From Legionella tucsonensis (GTDB lineage Bacteria > Pseudomonadota > Gammaproteobacteria > Legionellales > Legionellaceae), in NCBI RefSeq assembly GCF_001468035.1, contig NZ_LNZA01000001.1, positions 2,396,231 to 2,460,230 of the forward strand: 64,000 nucleotides of DNA, written 5' to 3'. Below, piece by piece: positions 1-8,613 of this stretch (position 1 is the first letter of the stretch; every line of letters starts with the position of its first letter). The position numbers and the translations under genes were made by a program. The notes below the pieces were generated by a model. It had not been told where the DNA came from. It did not search any database and saw nothing but the letters and a program-made list of their open reading frames with translations.

Positions 1-280
1 CACCAGCTTGCAGATCCGCGCCACTCATAATGGAAGCATCCATCTCAACTTCACCGCGGCAATTTAGCGCCGAACCTTTTCCCGCATTAAATAAAGGATT
101 ATCTTCAAGAGCCGCTACTGCCTGCTCTACTGCATCCAAAGCGGAAGCACCTTTATCAAGAACTGAATAACCTATTTCAACTGCCTGAGCCATACCGTGT
201 TCAAATTCCTTTTGATGATCGTGCAAAAAAGAATAACTTTCACTAGCACCACCATGTATCGCGATTGCAATTTTATTCAT
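1..280 (-). CDS. Isoaspartyl peptidase / L-asparaginase family protein (partial, 3' end outside window)
   Basis: Only the first ~93 codons are inside the window. The reverse strand reads MNKIAIAIHGGAS, and the I-H-G-G-A motif is the N-terminal signature of plant-type asparaginases / isoaspartyl peptidases (Ntn hydrolases). Further on, A-L-D-A-V and the N-P-x-F-N-A-G-x-G-S motif of the alpha subunit are readable. The family cleaves beta-aspartyl dipeptides. It starts 21 bp after cphB on the same strand, so it probably finishes cyanophycin breakdown by splitting beta-Asp-Arg into aspartate and arginine. The catalytic Thr lies beyond the window and was not seen. Confidence 0.88.
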   Translation of the reverse strand, partial: MNKIAIAIHGGASESYSFLHDHQKEFEHGMAQAVEIGYSVLDKGASALDAVEQAVAALEDNPLFNAGKGSALNCRGEVEMDASIMSGADLQAG

Positions 281-301
281 TACCGTAATCCATTACTTAA
301 A

Positions 302-1159
302 TTATTTATTTATAGGGATCGCAGGATTCGCCAGAATGCGATCTGCAATTGAAAATTGACATCCCTTCACTAAAAGATGAACGATTAAATTTTCAACAAA
401 TACAGGCTCTCCTTCTTCAACATCGGTGATATTTGTTTGATTAATATTTCTGCCGTCAATAATAACAACCATGCCCGACCCATAACACTCCGCATCCGTT
501 CCATTTTGAATAACCAAAGCAGTATCTTCACCTAAACCAATACCTAATTGCTCCGGATTCATGATAATGGCATGTGCTAGGCGACTAAATCGTCCTCTTT
601 TTATAAAATGAGTATCAATAACACAAGATTGTAAAATCCCTAATCCTGAAGAAGTTAATAAATTGAGGTATCTTAAAGCTTCTGATAAACCACCGCCTGT
701 AATCATAACTGTACCCATAACCATCGCTCCAGCACTGGTTCCAGCAATAATAAAATCACTATCTTTCATATATCGTTTTTTAATAATATCGACTATAGGA
801 GTACCACCTAATATTGTGGATAGACGAAACTGATCTCCTCCTGTAAAGAAAATAGCCCCCGCATCCTTTGCTCTTTTTAAATACTCTTCATGACGTGCTT
901 CACTTCTATTTTTTATAGGAATAAATCCTATGTTGGTATAACCCATGTTATGAAAAACATTTTGATAAATTTGTTTTACTTCATCCTGAATTTCCGAGCC
1001 GGTTGTAATAATTTCTATTTTCTTATTCGATGGGGGCAATAATTCATTTAGAATTTCATAACGGGTAAATTCTTTATTTTGTTCCGTAATATCCAATGGT
1101 TCATTATAGCCCTTATCTTCTGCACCACCGATAATTAATAATTTAGCTTTGGGTATCAT
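302..1159 (-). CDS. cphB: Cyanophycinase (peptidase S51)
   Basis: Serine exopeptidase that releases beta-Asp-Arg dipeptides from cyanophycin in the cytoplasm. The protein (285 aa) opens with KAKLLIIGGAEDK, typical of the family, and carries the nucleophile elbow GTSAGAMVMG (Ser about residue 142) after an FFTGGDQ motif. An ATG four codons upstream (1171) is also open, but a GAGG Shine-Dalgarno lies 6 nt before the ATG at 1159, which I prefer. The start overlaps the end of cphA, so the two are probably translationally coupled. Family call is strong. Confidence 0.93.
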   Translation of the reverse strand: MIPKAKLLIIGGAEDKGYNEPLDITEQNKEFTRYEILNELLPPSNKKIEIITTGSEIQDEVKQIYQNVFHNMGYTNIGFIPIKNRSEARHEEYLKRAKDAGAIFFTGGDQFRLSTILGGTPIVDIIKKRYMKDSDFIIAGTSAGAMVMGTVMITGGGLSEALRYLNLLTSSGLGILQSCVIDTHFIKRGRFSRLAHAIIMNPEQLGIGLGEDTALVIQNGTDAECYGSGMVVIIDGRNINQTNITDVEEGEPVFVENLIVHLLVKGCQFSIADRILANPAIPINK

Positions 1160-3782
1160 TATAAACCTCATTCGCCATCATCAATTGTTTTTCCATTTTC
1201 TTGAGAAAACCAGTTGTTGCAAATACATCTTCAACTGCACAAAAGATAAATGTATTCAGTTCTGCCACTCCCATCACATAATCAATGGCTTCAAGTTCAT
1301 TTGAAATAATATTTATAGACGGTTTAAAATTAGAGCGAAGTATTCCTGCAACAATAAGACGATTTATTTCATGATGAGTTCGCCCTCTTCCGTCTTTATC
1401 ATGGCGAATGACGATTTCATCAAACATGGAAGCAGCATGGTAGCCCAGCTTTTCTATATCTTCATCACGACGATCACCAACCGCCCCTATAATCCCAACT
1501 TTTTTAGTGCAATGAATTGAAGCAAGATAATTTTTTAACTCGCAAAATGCACCTTCGTTATGAGCATAATCGATCATGACTTGGCAGTGAGGAAATTTAA
1601 AAAGATTCATTCTGCCTGGAATATTTTCGACATTGGGATAAAAAATTTGCAGTGCTTCTTTAATACTCTCTAAAGAGAAATGACTGATAACTCCCGCTAA
1701 TGTTGCAGCTAATATATTCAGAATCATACTGCTTGCAGTGCCTTGAAAACTAAGCGGGATTGATTTTATATCAGTCAAAACAGTTCGTTCGGAACCCCGT
1801 TGCACGATAATATGCCCTTCATCAAGATAAGCCGCTAGCCCACCTAAACCGCAGTGTTTTCTGATACGAGTACTTTCACACATACTAAATAAAGCAATGT
1901 TACACGTTAAATCATTTCTTAAATCATAGGTTAAATTATCATCAGCATTTAAAATGGCATATCCCGTTTCTTTAGTGCTACGCGCAACAACCGCTTTGAC
2001 CTCAACCAACTCATCAAGAGTATCAATCTCATTTAATCCCAAATGATCCTCAGTAATATTCGTAATTACACTAATGTCACATTCATCAAATCCTAATCCC
2101 GAACGCAAAATTCCACCCCGCGCACATTCTAATACTGCATAATCCACTTCAGGATCATATAAAACTACTTGCGCACTGGCTGGACCACTGCAATCTCCGT
2201 TATAAATCAATTTATTATTGATATAAATACCATCTGTAGTAGTGTAACCGGTGTGATGATTTGCAAAACGTGCGAGATGAGCAATCAATCGAACAACTGA
2301 TGTTTTTCCATTAGTACCAGTAACTGCGACTATTGGAATCCTTGACGCTAAATTAGGTGGATAAAGCATATTCAAAATGGGTTCTGCTACATTACGCGGC
2401 GTACCTTCATTAGGTGATAAATGCATTCTTAATCCTGGCCCAGCATTTACTTCGATAATGGAACCATGATTTTCATTCAAAGGACAAGCGATATCATTTG
2501 AAATCACATCAATTCCACAAATATCCAAATTTACAAGTCGCGCTACACGTTCCGCAAGAAAAATGTTAAATGGGTGAACCGTATCAGTTACATCTTTAGC
2601 TGTTCCACCAGAGCTTAAATTTGCAGTTTCTTTTAAGAGTAAAATATAGTCCTTGGGTAAAATACTCTCAAGAGTCAGGTTATTTTGTTTTAAAATAGAG
2701 AACGTGGATTCATCAATCTTGATTTTTGTCAGCATATTTTCATGAGAATCGCCTCGATTTGGTTCTTCATTTGCCTGCTGAATTAATTGATTAATTGTAA
2801 GCTCCCCATTTCCTCTAATCTGTGCAGGGGTTCTTTCAGCTACAGCCACCACCTTATAATTTACGACTAAGAATCGATAATCTTTTCCAGTGACGAAGCG
2901 CTCAACTATTAATTCATTGGAGTTTTTTTTTGCAAGTTCATAACCAAAAATTGCTTTATCTCGATCCATAATATTTGTAGTCACTCCCTTTCCATGATTT
3001 CCGTTGCATGGCTTAATTACTAATGGGAATCCCAATTGTTTTATTGCTTTCTCGAGTTCTTCTTCATCTCTAATAACTATTCCCTTGGGAGTTGGAATAA
3101 AATTTGTGCTTAGAATCTTCTTGGTAAGCTCTTTATTAGAGGCGATATCCACACCGATAGAGCTTGTTTTCGAAGATATGGATGCCCAAATCTTTTTTTG
3201 ATTTCGCCCATACCCTAATGCAATTAAAGAAGTGTTTTCACAGCGTTTCCAAGGAATTTTTCTTTTTTTAGCTTCATCGACAAGCGCCTGAGTACTGGGT
3301 CCTAATCCCTGTTCTTTAAAAATTTCCCTTAAACGTTTAAGGGCATCATCAAGAGGATATTCTTTGCCTTCTGCAATAGAGTTTATGAAATTGACCGCAA
3401 CCTCTCCTGCATACAAGCCTGCCTCTTCAATTTGATATGCAAATATGACTTGATAAACACCATAATCCTTAGTTCCATAAGTCCTGCCAAAACCACAATC
3501 CATCCCTGCGAGACACTGCAACTCCAAAGCAATGTGTTCGATCACATGCCCTAACCAAGTACCCTCTTCTATCCGTTTTAAAAATCCACCCTCAACTCCC
3601 AAGGAACAACGATGGTTGTGTAAACTTGGGAGACACTCTATCAGCCGCTCTTTAAACCCAACTAAAAGATTCGTAGGAAGCTCCTCATATTTTCCTAAAT
3701 CAAGTTTAATAACAATGAGTTCTTTTCTGTAGTTCGACCAATAATTAGGTCCTTTCAAGACTTGGGTCTTTAAAATGTTCAT
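1143..3782 (-). CDS. cphA: Cyanophycin synthetase
   Basis: Makes multi-L-arginyl-poly-L-aspartate from Asp, Arg and ATP without a ribosome. About 879 aa, the usual length. An N-terminal domain (~1-160) is followed by an ATP-grasp domain (~215-480; GFPLVIKPCNGNHGKGV, later EVNAGPGLRMH) that adds Asp, and a Mur-ligase-like domain (~485-881) with the P-loop VTGTNGKTS that adds Arg. The ATG at 3788 has no room for a ribosome site; the ATG at 3782 has AAGGA 6 nt upstream, so I start there. First gene of a cphA-cphB-isoaspartyl peptidase operon; two palindromes lie upstream at 3810-3852. Confidence 0.95.
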   Translation of the reverse strand: MNILKTQVLKGPNYWSNYRKELIVIKLDLGKYEELPTNLLVGFKERLIECLPSLHNHRCSLGVEGGFLKRIEEGTWLGHVIEHIALELQCLAGMDCGFGRTYGTKDYGVYQVIFAYQIEEAGLYAGEVAVNFINSIAEGKEYPLDDALKRLREIFKEQGLGPSTQALVDEAKKRKIPWKRCENTSLIALGYGRNQKKIWASISSKTSSIGVDIASNKELTKKILSTNFIPTPKGIVIRDEEELEKAIKQLGFPLVIKPCNGNHGKGVTTNIMDRDKAIFGYELAKKNSNELIVERFVTGKDYRFLVVNYKVVAVAERTPAQIRGNGELTINQLIQQANEEPNRGDSHENMLTKIKIDESTFSILKQNNLTLESILPKDYILLLKETANLSSGGTAKDVTDTVHPFNIFLAERVARLVNLDICGIDVISNDIACPLNENHGSIIEVNAGPGLRMHLSPNEGTPRNVAEPILNMLYPPNLASRIPIVAVTGTNGKTSVVRLIAHLARFANHHTGYTTTDGIYINNKLIYNGDCSGPASAQVVLYDPEVDYAVLECARGGILRSGLGFDECDISVITNITEDHLGLNEIDTLDELVEVKAVVARSTKETGYAILNADDNLTYDLRNDLTCNIALFSMCESTRIRKHCGLGGLAAYLDEGHIIVQRGSERTVLTDIKSIPLSFQGTASSMILNILAATLAGVISHFSLESIKEALQIFYPNVENIPGRMNLFKFPHCQVMIDYAHNEGAFCELKNYLASIHCTKKVGIIGAVGDRRDEDIEKLGYHAASMFDEIVIRHDKDGRGRTHHEINRLIVAGILRSNFKPSINIISNELEAIDYVMGVAELNTFIFCAVEDVFATTGFLKKMEKQLMMANEVYNDTQS

Positions 3783-3809
3783 TCGCATTCCTTGGCATAA
3801 AATGAATTA

Positions 3810-3852
3810 CTAAAAACTCTTTTTAGCATAGGAAGAATTTTTAAATTCTTCC
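3810..3852. promoter_or_regulatory. Two adjacent palindromes upstream of cphA
   Basis: Two perfect inverted repeats sit 28-70 bp before the cphA start. The first, 3810-3826, has 7-bp arms CTAAAAA/TTTTTAG around 3 nt. The second, 3831-3852, has 10-bp arms GGAAGAATTT/AAATTCTTCC around 2 nt. They could be operators for the cyanophycin operon. Neither is followed by a gene end they could terminate, but no regulator can be named from sequence alone. Confidence 0.4.
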
Positions 3853-3944
3853 AATTTAAAAATAACTGATTTGTGAATCACGGTGAACTAAGGATAATAA
3901 TTAATTATTTGAAAAAGTGATTTTAGAGGGGGGGTTGACCTACA

Positions 3945-3974
3945 ACCTGCATTTCTAAATAAAGAAATGCAGGT
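3945..3974 (-). terminator. Hairpin downstream of the PRC-barrel gene
   Basis: A perfect 12-bp stem, ACCTGCATTTCT pairing with AGAAATGCAGGT, with a 6-nt loop. It lies about 70 bp after the end of the PRC-barrel gene and before the cphA promoter. There is no strong T-run on the minus strand, so it may be a weak terminator or an mRNA-stabilising hairpin. Confidence 0.45.
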
Positions 3975-4045
3975 GAATGGATTACTTAACATCACATGTG
4001 ATTTGTGTACAATCACAGCAGTGTTCCTAATAGAGTTTTCATAAC

Positions 4046-4387
4046 TTACCTCCCTGTATAGAAACCGGTTATTTGAGTTTTAAATTCAGGTGCAGAAAAA
4101 TTGGGCCAATGCTCTTTATCAAATCCAGGTGCATCTTTCAGATGCTGTTTATCTACATTGAGAATAAAACAATCATCTTTGTTGTCATACAAAAATAAAC
4201 TCCAGGGTACAGCAAAGTATTTATTTCCAAATCCCATAAAACCACCGAAATCTAATACAAGATAATTTACTTTTCCAGATTGTTTATCGATAACAACCTC
4301 AGCGATTTCACCTAGATTTTCATGAGCAGGATTCATTACTTTAGAACCTGTAAGCTCACCCGATTTAACAACTCCTCTGTTTTCCAT
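4046..4387 (-). CDS. PRC-barrel domain protein
   Basis: 113 aa, no signal peptide. Residues ~8-75 match a PRC-barrel: LTGSKVMNPAHENLGEIAEVVIDKQSGKVNYLVLD is reduced here to the key features G-x-x-V, N-x-x-x-E-x-L-G and the V-x-Y-L-V-L-D strand. These small barrels are often stress-induced and of unknown exact role. AAGGAG lies 7 nt before the ATG. It follows the csbD-like gene on the same strand (40 bp gap), a pairing common in general stress loci. The remaining ~35 residues are not assignable. Confidence 0.85.
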   Translation of the reverse strand: MENRGVVKSGELTGSKVMNPAHENLGEIAEVVIDKQSGKVNYLVLDFGGFMGFGNKYFAVPWSLFLYDNKDDCFILNVDKQHLKDAPGFDKEHWPNFSAPEFKTQITGFYTGR

Positions 4388-4427
4388 GTTAAAGCTCCTT
4401 TTAAAATGTGAAATCCTTTCTTAAATT

Positions 4428-4631
4428 TTAATGATGCATTTTCTTTTGAAAATCTTGCACCGCTTTTTTAGCTTGCTCTTCGGTATAACCGTAATGTTTT
4501 CTGAGTCTTCCAAAAATTTCTTGTTGATTTCCTTCAATTTGTTTTAGGTCATCGTCTGTGAGCTTGCCCCAAAATTGTTTCATTTGACCTTTTATTTCCA
4601 TCCATTTTCCTTGAAAAATATTCTGATTCAT
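4428..4631 (-). CDS. CsbD family stress-response protein
   Basis: 67 aa, highly charged and predicted fully helical. The start (N-x-x-x-F-x-G-K-W-x-E-I-K-G) and the later LTDDDL and RLRKHYGYT-x-EQA segments are the CsbD signature. The biochemical role of CsbD proteins is unknown; they are abundant in stress and stationary phase. GGGAG precedes the ATG. Probably expressed together with the PRC-barrel gene downstream. Confidence 0.88.
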   Translation of the reverse strand: MNQNIFQGKWMEIKGQMKQFWGKLTDDDLKQIEGNQQEIFGRLRKHYGYTEEQAKKAVQDFQKKMHH

Positions 4632-4828
4632 TTTAATTCTCCCTAATAATTTTTTTTAGCTAATAAAAATTGAATAATGGTTTCTTATTAGCCCCAATAA
4701 AGACTAGTCAACAATTTTTAAAAACGCAAAGAATCAAACCCTGCGATTTAGGATGTTTACAAAATCTTAACGAGCAAATCAGCGTTCTTCAAAGGATTTC
4801 TAATGGTCTACAATTGGATAATTGGGGT

Positions 4829-5296
4829 TTACATTATAATTTTCATTACTGTAACAGGATGTCCTGTAAAATGGTCTGTATCTATAATTTTCCATCCTAA
4901 TGATTGGTAGTAATTCGGAATTGTTTGATCAAATGCAAAAAGATAAAGCACTTCATATCCCATTTTTTTTGCTTGCTCTTTAGTTACATCAATAAGACGT
5001 TTACCGAGTCCTTGCCGTTGATATGCAGGCTTTACGGCTAAAGAGCCCAGCCATGGCATTAAATCCGGACGAATACCATCATTTTCACGTAAGCTGCACA
5101 TTCCTACTGGCTTTTCTTCATCAAATGCTACAAAGGTAATTGGTAACTGATCATGGTTTGCATGATCACGAAAACGCTGTTCTACAACATCTAGCGGCAC
5201 ATCAGGTAACCAAATTTTTCCAAGACCTTCTTGCCAAATGAGGGCAAGCTCAGGGATCGCATCAAGATTATTTTGTAGAAGATCAATTCTTATCAT
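4829..5296 (-). CDS. GNAT family N-acetyltransferase
   Basis: 155 aa with a complete GNAT fold. Residues 85-90 (LGSLAVKP) form strand beta4, and Q-R-Q-G-L-G-K-R-L at 93-101 is the acetyl-CoA pyrophosphate-binding motif A. The end, Y-Y-Q-S-L-G-W-K, is the usual motif B. The substrate cannot be told from sequence. It stands alone, with its stop about 200 bp upstream of csbD. Confidence 0.9.
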   Translation of the reverse strand: MIRIDLLQNNLDAIPELALIWQEGLGKIWLPDVPLDVVEQRFRDHANHDQLPITFVAFDEEKPVGMCSLRENDGIRPDLMPWLGSLAVKPAYQRQGLGKRLIDVTKEQAKKMGYEVLYLFAFDQTIPNYYQSLGWKIIDTDHFTGHPVTVMKIIM

Positions 5297-5610
5297 TTTT
5301 AACCTAATAATTAATACCTTATAATTTTTTCGTACATTCTTAGGGTCACAGAATACATCTTATATTAATTTTTTACCACTCATCTCATAAATGATCTATT
5401 ATCCTAATTTTTTGAAGTTGGGAATTTTCCATATCGCTTCAAAGTATAAAGTCCCATATTTTTTGCTTTTTCACCCTCCGTAAAAACACTTTTCCATTGA
5501 TTTCTTTCTGTAATGCCTCCAGACTCCATTTCATCTCATTATCTGCTACAGCACCTCCATACTCATCTATACTAAAAATAGTTTGAGCCATAATAGAAAG
5601 GAATAACAAA
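5297..5610. other. AT-rich intergenic region
   Basis: 314 bp between the divergent acetyltransferase and beta-lactamase-like genes. Both promoters should lie here. No clear operator, RNA gene or repeat was seen. A short minus-strand open frame in the right half was examined and rejected. Confidence 0.5.
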
Positions 5611-7134
5611 ATGAACACCATCTCTGGTAATGGTCGCGGCGATTTCCATACTCTTTATCGTGGACAATCTGTAGATGATCTCATAATAGAGTACATGGAA
5701 GAAAATAATATTCCGGGAATGTCTCTAGCCATTGTTCAAGCCCCATATATTACACGAGTAGTCGGTTATGGGTTCGCTGATACAGAAAAAAAACTTTTGG
5801 TTTCGACACGCACACTCTTTCACATAGGTCAATTAACTCATGCATTTACTGCAGTTGCTATGATGCAATTAATAGAAGAAGGAAAACTGGAGTTAGATGA
5901 CTTAATTTCTACGTCTCTATCGGCTCTTCCGCAAGAATGGCAAGGTGTTACCATTCGACAATTATTAACCCATAGCTCAGGAATACCGGATTATTCAGAA
6001 TGTGAAGGTTTTTCTTATCACAAAGATTATAAGCCTGAAGAGATTTTTAATTTAATCAAGGATCCAAATTTACTCTTCCCTTCAGGCACCAAAATGCAAC
6101 CCAGTGCCTCAAATTATTACCTACTCGGGATTATTATTGAAAATACCAGCGGTGTAAGTTATGAATCATTTGTCACCAAAAATCAAATTGAACGTGTGGG
6201 TTTAAAACGTACATTTTTTATCAGAAATATTTCCTCAATCGACAATGAAGTGCACAATGGCACCTTTCCTTTTAAGCACAGCGAATTTTTACATAATCCA
6301 TCTTATATAGACCCTTTGGAAGTGGCTGTTGGTTATACAGCGGATAACAATGCAGCCTCAGGAAACACTTGGACAACTACTTTTGCACACAGCGGTGTAA
6401 TTGCATCAGCAGAAGACATCAGCTTATGGGATATCAGTCTAGCTGGAACTATTCTAATCAAAGAAAGTGAGAACAGAGATTTTCTATATCATTGCATTAC
6501 TTTAGAAAATAAAACAGTCATACCCGGCAATGCGGGGTGGTTATTCCCTGGTCATCCAGGATTAATGGAAATAAAAGGAAATACTCCTGGTTTCTCAGCT
6601 TTTTTAAGCCGTTTTACAGCACCAAATGAACTTTTGTGTGTCACCCTTTTGGCAAATAAAGAGAATTTATCTGATTTAGATATCTTAGGCCGTAAAATTG
6701 CAGCAGCTTTCGATATGAAGCTAGGGACACCAGAAGGCTCGGGTTCACAGACCCTTCAAAGTCCTTACTCTGTCTCCCAAACAATTCAACGAATAATTGA
6801 TATAATTACCCAAAAAGGTGGAAAAATCTTTGCTCACATTGATCATAGTAATGAGGCTCAAAAGGTAAATCAATCACTTCCGCCTACCGAAGTCCTTATT
6901 ATAGGTAACCCAGAAAAAGGAACTTCATTAATGCAAGAAAATGCAGCAATCGCACTTGATTTACCTTTGCGGGTAATGGCTACTGAAGACCAAAACGGCC
7001 AAGTGTGGCTAAGTTTCACTGATCCCGCTCAATTAGGTAAAAAATATCATTTACACAATGATGAATTAAAACAAATCGCAGCTGCATTACGCATGCTTTG
7101 TGAAAGAGCTGTATCAGCACAAAGTATTATTTAA
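5611..7134 (+). CDS. Catalytically degenerate class C beta-lactamase-like domain fused to DUF302
   Basis: 507 aa in two parts. Residues ~15-370 follow the serine beta-lactamase / penicillin-binding fold throughout (FHIGQLTHAFTAVAMMQL, LLTHSSGIPDY, GTKMQPSASNYYLLG, EIKGNTPGFSAFL), but all three active-site motifs are altered. SxxK is Q74-L-T-H77, YxN is P164-S-A166, and HxG is I321-K-G. Residues ~385-480 are a DUF302 domain (KGGKIFAHIDHS, PPTEVLIIGNP, ALDLPLRV). No signal peptide is present, so it should be cytoplasmic, unusual for this fold. AAGGAA lies upstream of the ATG. Seen directly: domain fusion and motif loss. Inferred: a non-enzymatic binding role. Confidence 0.85.
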   Translation: MNTISGNGRGDFHTLYRGQSVDDLIIEYMEENNIPGMSLAIVQAPYITRVVGYGFADTEKKLLVSTRTLFHIGQLTHAFTAVAMMQLIEEGKLELDDLISTSLSALPQEWQGVTIRQLLTHSSGIPDYSECEGFSYHKDYKPEEIFNLIKDPNLLFPSGTKMQPSASNYYLLGIIIENTSGVSYESFVTKNQIERVGLKRTFFIRNISSIDNEVHNGTFPFKHSEFLHNPSYIDPLEVAVGYTADNNAASGNTWTTTFAHSGVIASAEDISLWDISLAGTILIKESENRDFLYHCITLENKTVIPGNAGWLFPGHPGLMEIKGNTPGFSAFLSRFTAPNELLCVTLLANKENLSDLDILGRKIAAAFDMKLGTPEGSGSQTLQSPYSVSQTIQRIIDIITQKGGKIFAHIDHSNEAQKVNQSLPPTEVLIIGNPEKGTSLMQENAAIALDLPLRVMATEDQNGQVWLSFTDPAQLGKKYHLHNDELKQIAAALRMLCERAVSAQSII

Positions 7135-7235
7135 AATAATTCTCTTATCGAATATATAATATTTATTGACTGAAATTGACATAAAATGAAAAATAGAGTC
7201 TGGAACCCCCTCTATTTTATACTGGAACTATTTGC

Positions 7236-7676
7236 ATGAAACTTTCAACACTATTAAGAATGATACGGTTTTGGCCACCTTTTTGGGGTGCCGGAATCAG
7301 CGTAAAAAAATTTCATTCTGATGGTACTTATATTGTCGTCCAAATGAAGATGCGTTTTTGGAATAAAAATTATGTGGGAACGCATTTTGGTGGTTCCATG
7401 TACTCAATGACTGATCCATTTTATATGTTAATGCTTATGCATTCATTAGGAAAAGGATATATTGTTTGGGATAAATCAGCTTCCATTCGTTATAAAATAC
7501 CCGCTAAAGGCACGCTTTACGCACAATTTGAGCTATCCTCAGTGCACGTTGAGAAAATTCGACTTGAAGTCAATGAGGCAAAAAAAATTGACTCAGAATT
7601 TATTGTCCCTATAACTGATGAAGAGGGAAAAATCGTTGCTGAAGTAAAAAAGGTTCTTTCTATTATCAAAAAATAA
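7236..7676 (+). CDS. DUF4442 hotdog-fold thioesterase-like protein
   Basis: 146 aa. The pattern N-x-x-G-T-H-F-G-G-S-M-Y-S-M-T-D-P (residues ~47-63) and a long central helix with M-L-M-H-S-L-G match DUF4442, a hotdog-fold family related to acyl-CoA thioesterases. The substrate is unknown. It lies 101 bp after the DUF302 fusion gene on the same strand, and the spacing allows a separate promoter. No good Shine-Dalgarno precedes the ATG. Confidence 0.8.
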   Translation: MKLSTLLRMIRFWPPFWGAGISVKKFHSDGTYIVVQMKMRFWNKNYVGTHFGGSMYSMTDPFYMLMLMHSLGKGYIVWDKSASIRYKIPAKGTLYAQFELSSVHVEKIRLEVNEAKKIDSEFIVPITDEEGKIVAEVKKVLSIIKK

Positions 7677-7726
7677 AAACAGCACATCGCAGTGCTTTAA
7701 AAGGCACACTTACTTAAAGGGATACC

Positions 7727-8605
7727 ATGCCAATACAGCCTTTTTCAGAGGAAGAACAGACTACTATTCTGAATTGCTTCAACAAGACTTTCAGTCAGCA
7801 TAATCTATTCTCCCGCAATTACGACTCAGGTTGGCCACTTCTGCAAGTAAGCCTTTTCAGTATCACCAATGACACAACTGATCCAATAAAATATGAGCAT
7901 GTTTTAGGTGGTGGAAATTGTCATTTTTTTCATATTGGTGCATTTAACTTCGCAAGCCTCTTAACAAAAATTCCGGGTAACATGGACATTGCTATTCCAT
8001 ATCCCATAAAGCCAAAAAGAGAACTCGTCAAAGCAGATAATATTCTTTTGTTTTTAAGGGAGTTTAGTATTCACCACAAAAAATTTGGTATTAAAATTTC
8101 CAGTAAATCGAATGCATATGGTAAAAACTTACTTGTTGAGCTCCCTATAGAAAATTCAGAAAAATTTCGCGATGCATTGGCTGATAGTTTTTCATTTGCA
8201 TTAAAAGAACGTTTTTCAATCAAAGCAATTGGAGGAATGAATGATTCTGGGTACACTCAAAAACAAATTGAGGAAGCAATTAATGCTGAGGTTGCTGTTT
8301 TTATCAACGGACAAATCTTTATTGATTTAGGAATGCTCTTAGAACAACTTAAAGATAAAGAGATTATTGGGTTATTTAAGCTTCTATTTAAGGTCGATAC
8401 GTTTTTGGAACTAAAAAAGAACTATCCGGAATTCAAACCTGATTCACTCAAAAATAGTGGAGCAATTCAAAAAGAGTCTGTAAACCCTATAGAACTTAGT
8501 GCCGCCCCAAGCCCAAATCCCGCTTCTTTCTTTTATGAGGGAAAAAAAGAAACGACGCTTCTTGATGAGCTAACATCCCAGGTAACCCCGACTAATATGT
8601 CTTAA
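7727..8605 (+). CDS. Hypothetical protein, possible Legionella-lineage orphan
   Basis: 292 aa; I do not recognise a family. No signal peptide or membrane segment. The first ~200 residues look globular (mixed alpha/beta, e.g. HVLGGGNCHFFHIGAFNF). Residues ~245-292 are low in structure, rich in Pro, Ser and Thr, and end in a short polar tail with an acidic stretch. A polar, Glu-containing disordered C-terminus is compatible with, but does not prove, a Dot/Icm translocation signal. AAGGGA precedes the ATG. It follows the DUF4442 gene by 50 bp and ends 8 bp from the convergent dipZ gene. Confidence 0.7.
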   Translation: MPIQPFSEEEQTTILNCFNKTFSQHNLFSRNYDSGWPLLQVSLFSITNDTTDPIKYEHVLGGGNCHFFHIGAFNFASLLTKIPGNMDIAIPYPIKPKRELVKADNILLFLREFSIHHKKFGIKISSKSNAYGKNLLVELPIENSEKFRDALADSFSFALKERFSIKAIGGMNDSGYTQKQIEEAINAEVAVFINGQIFIDLGMLLEQLKDKEIIGLFKLLFKVDTFLELKKNYPEFKPDSLKNSGAIQKESVNPIELSAAPSPNPASFFYEGKKETTLLDELTSQVTPTNMS

Positions 8606-8613
8606 ATCCAACG

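Noticed and set aside
3991-4016. ATCACATGTGAT palindrome and overlapping GTGATT/AATCAC repeat after the PRC-barrel gene
   Set aside because: Located downstream of a gene and about 200 bp from the nearest promoter. Possible chance symmetry, mentioned only for its 13-base identity with the umuC palindrome.
5439-5621. 60-codon minus-strand open frame with a hydrophobic start
   Set aside because: No ribosome site, overlaps the start of the beta-lactamase-like gene, and no recognisable family. It may be a chance frame in AT-rich DNA.
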